DNA from: SFDP01 sp051891855
Lineage (GTDB): Bacteria; Bacillota; Clostridia; Lachnospirales; Lachnospiraceae
DNA: 21,888 nt
Direction: 5' to 3'
Assembly: GCA_051891855.1 (NCBI GenBank)
Contig: JBJFFP010000006.1
Location: forward strand, 1-21,888
Under the pieces are notes generated by a model that searched no databases, was not told the origin of the DNA, and was given only the letters and a program-made list of their open reading frames with translations. Shown piece by piece: positions 15,553 to 21,888 of the stretch; the first letter of the stretch is position 1; every line of letters begins with the position of its first letter. Both the position numbers and the translations under genes were made by a program.

Positions 15553-16944
15553 TTACTGTGCCGCTACGGCAGTTACCGGCATCCCCTCTTCCAGCTGAGC
15601 AGCGGATTCCGTAATTACCTGTTCGTTCTCTTTGAGTCCCTCAGTAATTTCTATCTCCAGATCCGTTGTAAGCCCTGTGGTTACGGTACGCTTTTCCACT
15701 ATACCATTTACTACCACATAGACAAACTGGCCATCCACATCCGTGTATACGGCTTCCATAGGAATGGTAATGGCCCCTTTCGCCTCTCCGGTAGTAATCA
15801 CCGCCTTGGCCTCTACTCCCAAAAACAGATTCTGATCCGGATTGGTAATTATCAGATATGTACCCACCACTGCTGCTCCGTTGGTATTTTTAGTCGCCAT
15901 CTGTTCAATTTTGCTGACTTCGCCCTGATAGCTTCTTCCGGCAATAGTAATCTGTGCAGACTGTCCAACCTTCAGTTTTTCCAAATCGTATTTACTGACC
16001 GACAGAGAAACCGCTACATCCTCCAGACTTTCCAGGGTAAAGAGAAGCTCTCCCTCCTGCGGAGTTTTGCCCGGTGTCGCTTCCATCTGTGTAACCACAC
16101 CATCAAACTCAGCCAGGATTCCCTGCTCATTGGTCTGAATGGCCTCCATGGTATTTTGCAGCTTAAGCTTCTCGATTTCTGCATTAGCTTCCATCTGTGC
16201 CTTCCCTCCGGTACTTAATTTACTGCTTTCCGAAGAAGACTTCTGTGACTTCATCTCGGCCTCATATTCCTTATATTCATTTAACAAGCGGGTATTTTTA
16301 TCAATTTCCTCCTGCAGCTGTACAACCTCTTTTCCATATTTTTGCTCATGGGCATTCTGCTGAATCTGAATAAGCAGATTCTGATATTCTTCACTGGTAG
16401 GATCATCCTGCCATTCAATACGGGAAATTTCCAAAAGATTTCCATGATGTGCCAAGGCTGCCTGCTTATCAGACAGCTTTTTTTCCAGGGTATCCACATA
16501 ATTCTGGGTATCGGCAATCTGCTGCTTTAAAACCTCTAAATTGACATTGGCTTCCGTATACAGTGCCTGCTGCTTCCCGTTTTTTTCCACACTGTCCTGA
16601 TAGCCTCCGTTATTGGCCTGAAGGTTCAGCTGTGTAATCTGCTTTAAGTCTGCCAGAGAAGCCTCATCATAAACCAGGATAGCCTCTCCTTTTTTTACCG
16701 TTTCTCCCTTTTCAACCCGAATTTCTCCTATTTTGGCACTGACCGGCGCAAAATAGCTGACAGCATTGTCAGAAATTACCGTCCCACTGATATTCAGTGT
16801 CTGCTTAATGTCCTGTCTCTTTGCTTCTACCGTTGTAACCACGGCTTTTGCGTTTCCTCCCACAAAAACCCTGATTACCAAAAAAGCTGCTATACACAGG
16901 CCTGCTGCCAGTAAAACCTTCTTTTTCCTAAAAAATTTTCCCAT
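15553..16944 (-). CDS. Membrane fusion (HlyD/MacA/YknX-like) adaptor of an ABC exporter
   Basis: The adaptor is 463 residues and is anchored by one N-terminal hydrophobic segment (about 9-29); the rest is outside the membrane. It has the expected order: a first beta/lipoyl half (about 40-105, including GEIRVEKGETVKKGEAILVY), a long coiled-coil hairpin rich in Glu, Gln, Lys and Leu (about 110-275), a second lipoyl half (GILAEFDGVVTQMEA region), a beta-barrel (VGQSAQITIAG region), and a membrane-proximal domain up to the end (GLKENEQVITESAAQLEEGMPV). It should bridge the ATPase-permease pair. A good AAAGGAGA ribosome binding site precedes the ATG. It lies between its ATPase (24 bases upstream) and permease (11 bases downstream) genes. 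It is somewhat longer than Bacillus YknX, mainly in the hairpin. Confidence 0.9.
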   Translation of the reverse strand: MGKFFRKKKVLLAAGLCIAAFLVIRVFVGGNAKAVVTTVEAKRQDIKQTLNISGTVISDNAVSYFAPVSAKIGEIRVEKGETVKKGEAILVYDEASLADLKQITQLNLQANNGGYQDSVEKNGKQQALYTEANVNLEVLKQQIADTQNYVDTLEKKLSDKQAALAHHGNLLEISRIEWQDDPTSEEYQNLLIQIQQNAHEQKYGKEVVQLQEEIDKNTRLLNEYKEYEAEMKSQKSSSESSKLSTGGKAQMEANAEIEKLKLQNTMEAIQTNEQGILAEFDGVVTQMEATPGKTPQEGELLFTLESLEDVAVSLSVSKYDLEKLKVGQSAQITIAGRSYQGEVSKIEQMATKNTNGAAVVGTYLIITNPDQNLFLGVEAKAVITTGEAKGAITIPMEAVYTDVDGQFVYVVVNGIVEKRTVTTGLTTDLEIEITEGLKENEQVITESAAQLEEGMPVTAVAAQ

Positions 16945-16968
16945 TATGTCTCTCCTTTTTCAAGAAAA

Positions 16969-17664
16969 CTACTGCCCGGATATTTTTCCGGTGTCCTCTA
17001 CAATTTTTCCGTCCATCATCCGAATAATTCTGGGTGCCTGAGCCGCGATTTCATTATCGTGGGTAATAAGAATCAGAGTATGCCCATCCTCATGCAGCTT
17101 CTTTAAAATCTGCATAATCTCTTTACTGGAATGGGAATCCAGATTACCCGTAGGTTCATCGGCCAGAATAATGGGCGGTGCCTGGGCAATGGCCCGGGCA
17201 ATGGCTACTCTCTGCTGCTGCCCTCCTGAAAGCTGTGAGGGTCTGTGGTCCATTCGTTTTTCCAGACCCACCTTTTCCAGGGCAATGGCAGCCAGACGGA
17301 GCCTCTCGCTTCTTCCTACTCCCCGGTAAAGCAGGGGAAGCTCCACATTTTCCAGTGCATTCAAATTGGCAATCAGGTTAAAGCCCTGAAAAATAAAACC
17401 AATTTCCCGGTTTCGGATATCCGACAGCTCATTATCACTTAAATGGGCTACATCCTGATGGTTTAATATGTATTTCCCGCTTGTAGGAACATCCAGACAG
17501 CCCAGCATATTCATCAGGGTAGACTTACCGCTTCCGGACTGGCCGATAATGGCCACAAATTCCTTTTTATCAATGGTAAGATTAATTCCGTCCAATGCCC
17601 GAACCTCATTTTCTCCGGGATTATAGATTTTTTCCATTTGTTCAATGGTTATTAAGCTGCTCAT
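16969..17664 (-). CDS. MacB/LolD-type ABC transporter ATPase (YknY-like)
   Basis: This is the cytoplasmic ATPase that drives the neighbouring adaptor-permease pair. Of 231 residues, the Walker A motif GQSGSGKST is at 41-49, the Q-loop glutamine near 93, the signature LSGGQQQR at 145-152, the Walker B ILADEP at 166-171, and the H-loop in LILITHDNEIA. The phrase EPTGNLD and the STLMNMLGCLD segment are typical of this MacB/LolD subfamily. The ATG at 17664 is preferred because AAGGTGA lies five bases before it; a GTG at 17673 in the same frame is a possible alternative. It follows the ABC-2 permease gene after only about 27 bases, so the two exporter modules appear to share a transcript. Confidence 0.93.
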   Translation of the reverse strand: MSSLITIEQMEKIYNPGENEVRALDGINLTIDKKEFVAIIGQSGSGKSTLMNMLGCLDVPTSGKYILNHQDVAHLSDNELSDIRNREIGFIFQGFNLIANLNALENVELPLLYRGVGRSERLRLAAIALEKVGLEKRMDHRPSQLSGGQQQRVAIARAIAQAPPIILADEPTGNLDSHSSKEIMQILKKLHEDGHTLILITHDNEIAAQAPRIIRMMDGKIVEDTGKISGQ

Positions 17665-17691
17665 CTGCTTCACCTTCCCTTTATCGGTTTT

Positions 17692-18534
17692 CTACTCCAG
17701 ATTCAGTTTCTTGCGGATAATATAGCTGCTGACAATGAACAGCACCGCAGCCGCTATAGCCACAATCAGATTCTGCATCCATACACTGCCTAGCATATAA
17801 AACCCATTGTCTGTAGTACCACTGGAGATACTAAAGAAAATAAAGGGAACCTGTATCGCACCCTGTATCAGGGAAATTACCCAGGAGATTACAATCCCTA
17901 CCAAAAAGGAAAAGGCAATCCTGTATCTTCTGGCCAACTGCCCAATGGTAAGAGCGCCCATTACCAGTGCTACATTATAGATGATTCCGATAAAAGCACT
18001 GATGATAAATGGAATGATGATTTTTGCAAGATCAATTCCTAATAGTTCCAGCTCTCTTCTCAGCTCACTCAGAAGGAAATTCCAGCCTTCTTCACTTTCC
18101 CTGAGGAATATCAGCAATTCTTCTTTTCCGGGGTAACAGTTTGCTGCTGTTACAATAAAAACAAATATACTCAAAAAAATTCCCAGAGTACATAAAATTG
18201 ACCATAGCCCCATTACCAGCCCCTTAGCTGCGAGAAGCTGTGTACCGGTCACAGGAAGTGTATGGGTCAGATAGCCCTCATCTGAGTACATGCTTTTATA
18301 AAACTGTAAGGCCAGATAGATAATAACCGCAAAGCTTACACCGATTATGGAAATAATAAAGGCAGCCCACACCAGCCCGATAATCACGGCAAAGATTCCC
18401 GAAGGCTCGTTTTCAAAAACGGGCTTTAAAAAGGTCAGACCGGCTCCAAGAGCAATAAGCTGAAGCAGCAGCAAAAGCAGCGCCGGCACCTTCCAGACTC
18501 TTTTCCATTCATGCTTAATTAATTTTCCTAACAT
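17692..18534 (-). CDS. ABC-2 type transporter permease
   Basis: A 280-residue integral membrane protein with about six hydrophobic segments: near 18-38, 50-75, 100-130, 170-195, 205-230 and 250-272. It begins MLGKLIKHEWKRVWKV, a common opening of the ABC-2 permease family, in which an amphipathic helix precedes the first membrane helix. With the ATPase gene just upstream it should form a complete exporter. The ATG overlaps the end of the ATPase gene by 7 bases and has GGGAGGTG upstream, which indicates translational coupling. The substrate cannot be deduced from the sequence. YtrA-controlled transporters elsewhere respond to cell-wall-active peptides, but this is only an analogy. Confidence 0.85.
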   Translation of the reverse strand: MLGKLIKHEWKRVWKVPALLLLLLQLIALGAGLTFLKPVFENEPSGIFAVIIGLVWAAFIISIIGVSFAVIIYLALQFYKSMYSDEGYLTHTLPVTGTQLLAAKGLVMGLWSILCTLGIFLSIFVFIVTAANCYPGKEELLIFLRESEEGWNFLLSELRRELELLGIDLAKIIIPFIISAFIGIIYNVALVMGALTIGQLARRYRIAFSFLVGIVISWVISLIQGAIQVPFIFFSISSGTTDNGFYMLGSVWMQNLIVAIAAAVLFIVSSYIIRKKLNLE

Positions 18535-19241
18535 GCGAACACCTCCCTAAAATAGGCATCAACACTCTTACCCTGCTGTTCCCTGATTTCTTCTACCGTA
18601 GAATGTAAAACCTTTTTCCCCTCTTTGATAAAAATCACCTCATCTAAGATGGCCTCCACATCGTTAATCAGGTGAGTCGCCAAAAGAACCAGTGCATTTT
18701 CATTATAGTTTTGAATAATCGTGCGTATAATATAATCCCGTGCTGCCGGATCCACACCGGCAATAGGCTCATCCAGAATATAGACCCTGGCATCCCGGCT
18801 CATTACCAGAATCAGCTGCACCTTCTCTCTGGTTCCCTTAGAAAGAGTTTTCAAGGGGGCCTTTTCATCAATTCCCAAGGATTCCAGCATGGCTCTTGCC
18901 CTTTCCGGGGAAAAATCTTCGTAAAAATCGGCAAAAAATTCCAGCATCTGCTTTACTGTTCTTCCTGCCTGTAAATACGTTCTTTCCGGCAGATAAGACA
19001 CTATCGCCTTCGTCTCTACTCCGGGCTTATATCCATTGATGCTCAGTTCTCCCTCTGTAGGCACTAAAAGACCGTTAAGCAGCTTAATCAAAGTGGTCTT
19101 TCCGCTTCCATTGGGCCCTAAAATGCCAATTACCTTTCCGGCCGAAAGGCTTAAATCCAAGTTATCCAATGCATATTTTGTCTTGCCTGTGGGCTTGCCA
19201 TAGCAATAGGACAGTTTGTTGATTACTACCAGATCTTCCAT
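18528..19241 (-). CDS. ABC transporter ATPase (ABC-2 exporter, YtrB-like)
   Basis: Cytoplasmic ATPase of 237 residues. The Walker A motif GPNGSGKT is at 42-49, the signature LSKGTREK at 133-140, and the Walker B strand VYILDEP at 153-159, followed by AGVDPAARD and the H-loop LLATHLINDVE. The signature is not the common LSGGQ but the LSKG variant seen in EcsA/YtrB-type ATPases that pair with ABC-2 permeases. The start has GAGGAGAAGATA before the ATG. It is the second gene of the operon, 36 bases after the regulator gene, and overlaps its permease by 7 bases. Confidence 0.9.
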   Translation of the reverse strand: MEDLVVINKLSYCYGKPTGKTKYALDNLDLSLSAGKVIGILGPNGSGKTTLIKLLNGLLVPTEGELSINGYKPGVETKAIVSYLPERTYLQAGRTVKQMLEFFADFYEDFSPERARAMLESLGIDEKAPLKTLSKGTREKVQLILVMSRDARVYILDEPIAGVDPAARDYIIRTIIQNYNENALVLLATHLINDVEAILDEVIFIKEGKKVLHSTVEEIREQQGKSVDAYFREVFAC

Positions 19242-19277
19242 TATCTTCTCCTCTTCCTCTCTGTTTTCTCCTTGTGG

Positions 19278-19652
19278 TTACCTTTCTTCTTTACCGTTGC
19301 TGTCTTCTTCCTTCAACAGCTGAACAATTTCTTCTTTTTCAAAGCCCATTTCCTTCATCTTTCGGATAAATTCATGGACATGCTCTCTTACCAGTGCATT
19401 TCTCGTTTCCTTAATCATTGCCTCATCCTCCGTTACTGTTCTGCCGTTTGTTCGGAAAGTAACTATTACCTGCTTTCTTTCCAGCTCTGTCAGTGCTCTT
19501 TGCATGGTATTGGGATTCACTCCTGCCTCTGCTGCCAAATCTCTCACACTGGGAATCCTCTCTCCCGGCTGATATATTCCTGAGCAGATGGACAGCTCCA
19601 ATCGTTCCGCAAGCTGCAGATAAATCGGTCTGTCAGCATCCAACTTCCACAT
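19278..19652 (-). CDS. GntR-family transcriptional regulator, YtrA subfamily
   Basis: A 124-residue DNA-binding repressor. A winged helix-turn-helix lies at about residues 8-75, with the GntR-type signature PGERIPSVRDLAAEAGVNPN and TMQRALTELE, followed by the wing (FRTNGRTVTED). The short C-terminus of two helices (about 85-118) is the hallmark of the YtrA subfamily, which lacks a large ligand-binding domain. It is the first gene of a six-gene exporter operon and probably represses its own promoter, as a palindrome overlaps the -10 at 19702-19719. A strong AAAGGAGG lies nine bases before the ATG. The inducer is unknown; relatives respond to cell-wall antibiotics. Confidence 0.92.
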   Translation of the reverse strand: MWKLDADRPIYLQLAERLELSICSGIYQPGERIPSVRDLAAEAGVNPNTMQRALTELERKQVIVTFRTNGRTVTEDEAMIKETRNALVREHVHEFIRKMKEMGFEKEEIVQLLKEEDSNGKEER

Positions 19653-19701
19653 TTGTACATTCCTCCTTTATTGATATGCTTTGTTCTCTCATTGTTATTC
19701 T

Positions 19702-19719
19702 GTATTAAGTAATTAATAC
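19702..19719. promoter_or_regulatory. Palindromic operator, probable YtrA-type binding site
   Basis: GTATTAA and TTAATAC form a perfect 7-bp inverted repeat with a 4-base spacer (19702-19719). It overlaps the last bases of the -10 of the regulator promoter and the expected start site. GT...AC ends are typical of GntR-family operators. Assignment to this regulator is inferred from position. Confidence 0.6.
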
Positions 19720-19746
19720 AATAATATATCAAGACGTTTTTGTCAA
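19718..19746 (-). promoter_or_regulatory. Promoter of the regulator-exporter operon
   Basis: On the minus strand a perfect TTGACA (19741-19746) and TATTGT (19718-19723) are 17 bases apart. A TATTAT closer to the -35 is an alternative -10 but gives only 14-base spacing. The predicted leader is about 60 bases and ends in AAAGGAGG. Confidence 0.7.
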
Positions 19747-19795
19747 TTCCTTTTTAACCTATTTTTAATTTGGATTGTTTTACTATACTTTCTTC

Positions 19796-19824
19796 TTGAA
19801 TACTTCCATATCTTGTGCTATGAT
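19796..19824 (+). promoter_or_regulatory. Extended -10 promoter of the ribonucleotide reductase gene
   Basis: TTGAAT (19796-19801) and TATGAT (19819-19824) are 17 bases apart and TGC precedes the -10. The start site should fall near 19831, giving a leader of about 90 bases. The promoter is flanked and overlapped by NrdR-box-like sequences. Confidence 0.75.
19803..19818 (+). promoter_or_regulatory. Degenerate NrdR box between -35 and -10
   Basis: CTTCCATATCTTGTGC matches the ACACTATATATAGTGT consensus (as I know it) at 9 of 16 positions. It begins exactly 32 bases before the stronger box, the phase expected for paired NrdR boxes. It fills most of the promoter spacer. It would not be convincing without its partner. 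Confidence 0.4.
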
Positions 19825-19834
19825 TTTTTCATAT

Positions 19835-19850
19835 ATACTATACATTGTGT
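19835..19850 (+). promoter_or_regulatory. NrdR box at the transcription start region
   Basis: ATACTATACATTGTGT matches ACACTATATATAGTGT at 13 of 16 positions. It lies just after the predicted start site, so binding of the ATP/dATP-sensing repressor NrdR would block transcription of the reductase gene. The nrdR gene itself is not in this window. Confidence 0.65.
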
Positions 19851-19853
19851 CAG

Positions 19854-19883
19854 ACACCCGGGTGAAGCGATTAATCCGGGTGT
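19854..19883 (+). other. Inverted repeat in the ribonucleotide reductase leader
   Basis: ACACCCGG (19854-19861) and CCGGGTGT (19876-19883) form an 8-bp GC-rich stem with a 14-base loop. The left arm also lies in a 10-bp perfect palindrome, CACCCGGGTG, so two foldings compete. No T-tract follows. The role is unknown. Confidence 0.4.
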
Positions 19884-19921
19884 ATTTGACGAATATGCCA
19901 AAAAAGGAGTCCATAACGGCA

Positions 19922-21888
19922 ATGATGATTAAAAAACGAAACGGCCAGCCCCAGGCCTACCACGGGGAGAAAATCAAGCAGGCTGTAGCCTTAGCCTTTG
20001 CCAGCGTAAATGAACCGGCAGATGAGGCTGTCCTGGATAAAATTCTAAAAGACGTTGAGGCTAAATTCCCTACGGGAAGAGGAAGTGAGTTTTCCCTTAC
20101 GGTAGAAGAAATCCAGGATATGGTAGAGCTTACTCTGATGGAGGAAAACCGGTACAAGGTGCTGAAAAGCTATATTCTCTATCGTCAGCAGCGTTCCGGT
20201 ATGCGCCATGCCCGGCAGGCACTGCTGATGCACTTTTCTGATTATCCCAGTCTGGAGGAGGTTCTCAGGCAGATTCAAAAGGAATATTCTGCTGAAGAAT
20301 ATTCCATTCAGCAATTGACTCACAAATTTATGGGCATGATTAAGGAAAACAGCTCTCAAAGCGAGAAGCTGACCATGCTGATTAAATCCGCAGTAGAGCT
20401 GACCACCCAGGAGGCACCGGAGTGGGAAATGATTGCTTCCCGGCTTCTCTATCTGGATTTTTCTCATAAGCTGGCAAAAAACACTGCTGCATTAGGCATT
20501 CAGGATTTTTACAGTAAGCTTCGTTATCTTACGGAGGAAAAATTATACGGCAGCTACATTCTGGACAGCTACAGCAGAGAAGAAATTGAAGAATTCTCCG
20601 GCTGGATGGAGGATGATCGTAATAACCTGATGAATTATTCCGGACTGGAGCTCCTTTTAAGCCGCTACGTTATCCGTACCCGTAAAAATGTTCCCTTAGA
20701 AACTCCCCAGGAAATGTTCATGGGCGTAGCCATGCATTTGGCCATGAAGGAAAAAACAAACCGTTCCGAGTGGGTAAAACGGTTCTACGATATGTTGAGC
20801 AAGCTGCAGGTTACTGTTGCCACTCCCACCCTCTCCAATGCCAGAAAGCCTTATCATCAGCTGTCTTCCTGCTTTATCGATACGGTTTCCGACAGTCTGG
20901 ACGGTATCTACCGTTCGTTGGACAATTTTGCCAGAGTAAGCAAGTTTGGCGGCGGTATGGGTATGTACTTTGGCAAGGTCAGAGCCAGCGGCAGCAGTAT
21001 CCGCGGCTTTGAAGGTGCTGCCGGAGGGGTTATCCGCTGGATTCGTCTGGCTAATGATACTGCCATTGCCGTGGATCAGCTGGGTATGCGTCAGGGCTCC
21101 GTTGCCGTTTATCTTGATGTATGGCACCGAGATGTTCCCGAATTTTTAAATTTAAGAACCAATAACGGTGATGACCGGATGAAGGCCCATGATGTCTTTC
21201 CTGCCCTCTGCTATCCCGATTATTTCTGGAAGCAGGTAAGAGATAATCTGGAGGGTGACTGGTATCTGATGTGTCCTCATGAGATTCATACCATTAAGGG
21301 CTATGGCCTGGAGGACTGCTACGGGGAGGAATGGGAGGAAAAATATCTGGACTGCGTTCACGATTCCCGGATTCCCAAACGGGTAATTCCCATTAAATCT
21401 CTGGTTCGCTTAATTATTAAGAGTGTGGTGGAGACCGGTACTCCTTTTACCTTCAATCGGGACCATGTCAATCGGATGAATCCCAACCCTCATAAGGGTA
21501 TGATCTACTGCAGTAATCTTTGTACGGAAATTGCCCAGAATATGGCAGAAATCGAAGCGGTAGAGCAGACAGTGGAAACCAGAGACGGTGATACGGTAGT
21601 GGTTACCGTAACCAAGCCCGGGGAATTTGTGGTGTGTAATCTTGCCAGTCTCTCTTTGGGAAGAATCGATGTGAAGAATCCCCAAGAGCTTTCTTACATA
21701 ACTGCCAGCGCCATGCGGGCTTTGGACAATGTGATCGATTTGAATTTCTTCCCCGTACCCTATGCCAAAATCAATAATGAAAATTATCGTCCTGTGGGAC
21801 TGGGGATCAGCGGCTACCATCATATGCTGGCCAAGCACAAAATCAGCTGGGAAAGTGAAGAGCATCTGGCCTTTGCCGAAGAGATTTT
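19922..21888 (+). CDS. Ribonucleoside-diphosphate reductase, large (alpha) subunit, class I; 3' end outside the window
   Basis: It reduces ribonucleotides to deoxyribonucleotides with a small radical-forming partner subunit. The first 655 residues are present and no stop is reached. An ATP-cone (about 3-95, IKKRNGQPQAYHGEKIKQAV) gives allosteric activity control. The catalytic barrel follows. Cys317 (SSCFID) and Cys572 (VVCNLAS) fit the redox pair. Asn532, Cys534 and Glu536 form the N-x-C-x-E active site in SNLCTEI. GGGMGMYFGKVRASGS is also typical. The first ATG of an ATG-ATG pair is chosen; AAGGAG lies 12 bases upstream, a rather long spacing, and 19925 is equally possible. An in-frame ATG at 19895 has no ribosome binding site. 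The beta subunit gene is probably downstream. The paired NrdR boxes support the assignment. Class II is unlikely but not excluded, because the C-terminus is missing. Confidence 0.92.
   Translation, partial: MMIKKRNGQPQAYHGEKIKQAVALAFASVNEPADEAVLDKILKDVEAKFPTGRGSEFSLTVEEIQDMVELTLMEENRYKVLKSYILYRQQRSGMRHARQALLMHFSDYPSLEEVLRQIQKEYSAEEYSIQQLTHKFMGMIKENSSQSEKLTMLIKSAVELTTQEAPEWEMIASRLLYLDFSHKLAKNTAALGIQDFYSKLRYLTEEKLYGSYILDSYSREEIEEFSGWMEDDRNNLMNYSGLELLLSRYVIRTRKNVPLETPQEMFMGVAMHLAMKEKTNRSEWVKRFYDMLSKLQVTVATPTLSNARKPYHQLSSCFIDTVSDSLDGIYRSLDNFARVSKFGGGMGMYFGKVRASGSSIRGFEGAAGGVIRWIRLANDTAIAVDQLGMRQGSVAVYLDVWHRDVPEFLNLRTNNGDDRMKAHDVFPALCYPDYFWKQVRDNLEGDWYLMCPHEIHTIKGYGLEDCYGEEWEEKYLDCVHDSRIPKRVIPIKSLVRLIIKSVVETGTPFTFNRDHVNRMNPNPHKGMIYCSNLCTEIAQNMAEIEAVEQTVETRDGDTVVVTVTKPGEFVVCNLASLSLGRIDVKNPQELSYITASAMRALDNVIDLNFFPVPYAKINNENYRPVGLGISGYHHMLAKHKISWESEEHLAFAEEI

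Noticed and set aside
15508..16218. 236-residue open frame on the + strand
   Set aside because: It is the antisense shadow of the adaptor gene, which has clear domains, and it has no family features of its own.
20045..21865. Several minus-strand frames of 66-151 residues in the reductase region
   Set aside because: They are antisense to the well-conserved reductase coding sequence and show no domains.

Overview
The window looks like a chromosomal segment of a low-GC Gram-positive anaerobe, most likely a gut-type member of the Clostridia close to Lachnospiraceae. This is inferred from the strong AGGAGG-type ribosome binding sites, the gdpP-rplI-dnaB gene order, a YtrA-type regulator, a 2[4Fe-4S] ferredoxin, and a VSGNDVAGA-type surface-protein tail. 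No 16S or other taxonomic marker is present, so the species is not assigned. There are no tRNA, rRNA, insertion sequence, phage or CRISPR signals.

Layout. (1) Bases 1-280 hold a small ferredoxin on the + strand. It converges on a short coiled-coil hypothetical gene (254-571, -) and the two share a bidirectional terminator. (2) Bases 622-4645, - strand, hold the housekeeping operon gdpP-rplI-dnaB (c-di-AMP phosphodiesterase, ribosomal protein L9, replicative helicase), with an extended -10 promoter upstream and a terminator downstream. (3) Bases 4699-14225, - strand, hold a single transcription unit for one giant membrane-anchored protein of at least about 3,100 residues. It combines a central zinc metallopeptidase domain of the M26 (ZmpA/B/C, IgA-protease-like) type with six copies of an M26_N/GLUG-like beta-solenoid module and a short tandem-repeat tail. 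A 100-base run of N lies in that tail. (4) Bases 14264-19746, - strand, hold a six-gene operon: a YtrA-type GntR repressor, an ABC-2 type exporter (ATPase and permease), then a MacAB/YknXYZ-type tripartite exporter (ATPase, adaptor, FtsX-like permease). A palindromic operator overlaps the promoter. (5) From 19796 to the right edge, + strand, lies the large subunit of a class I ribonucleotide reductase, cut by the window end. Its promoter carries a well-matched NrdR box and a degenerate second one.

The exporter operon suggests a repressor-controlled envelope-stress or antimicrobial-peptide response. The giant protein would act outside the cell on an unknown substrate. The most notable item is its architecture: the peptidase domain is central rather than C-terminal, and more than 1,400 residues of solenoid modules follow it.
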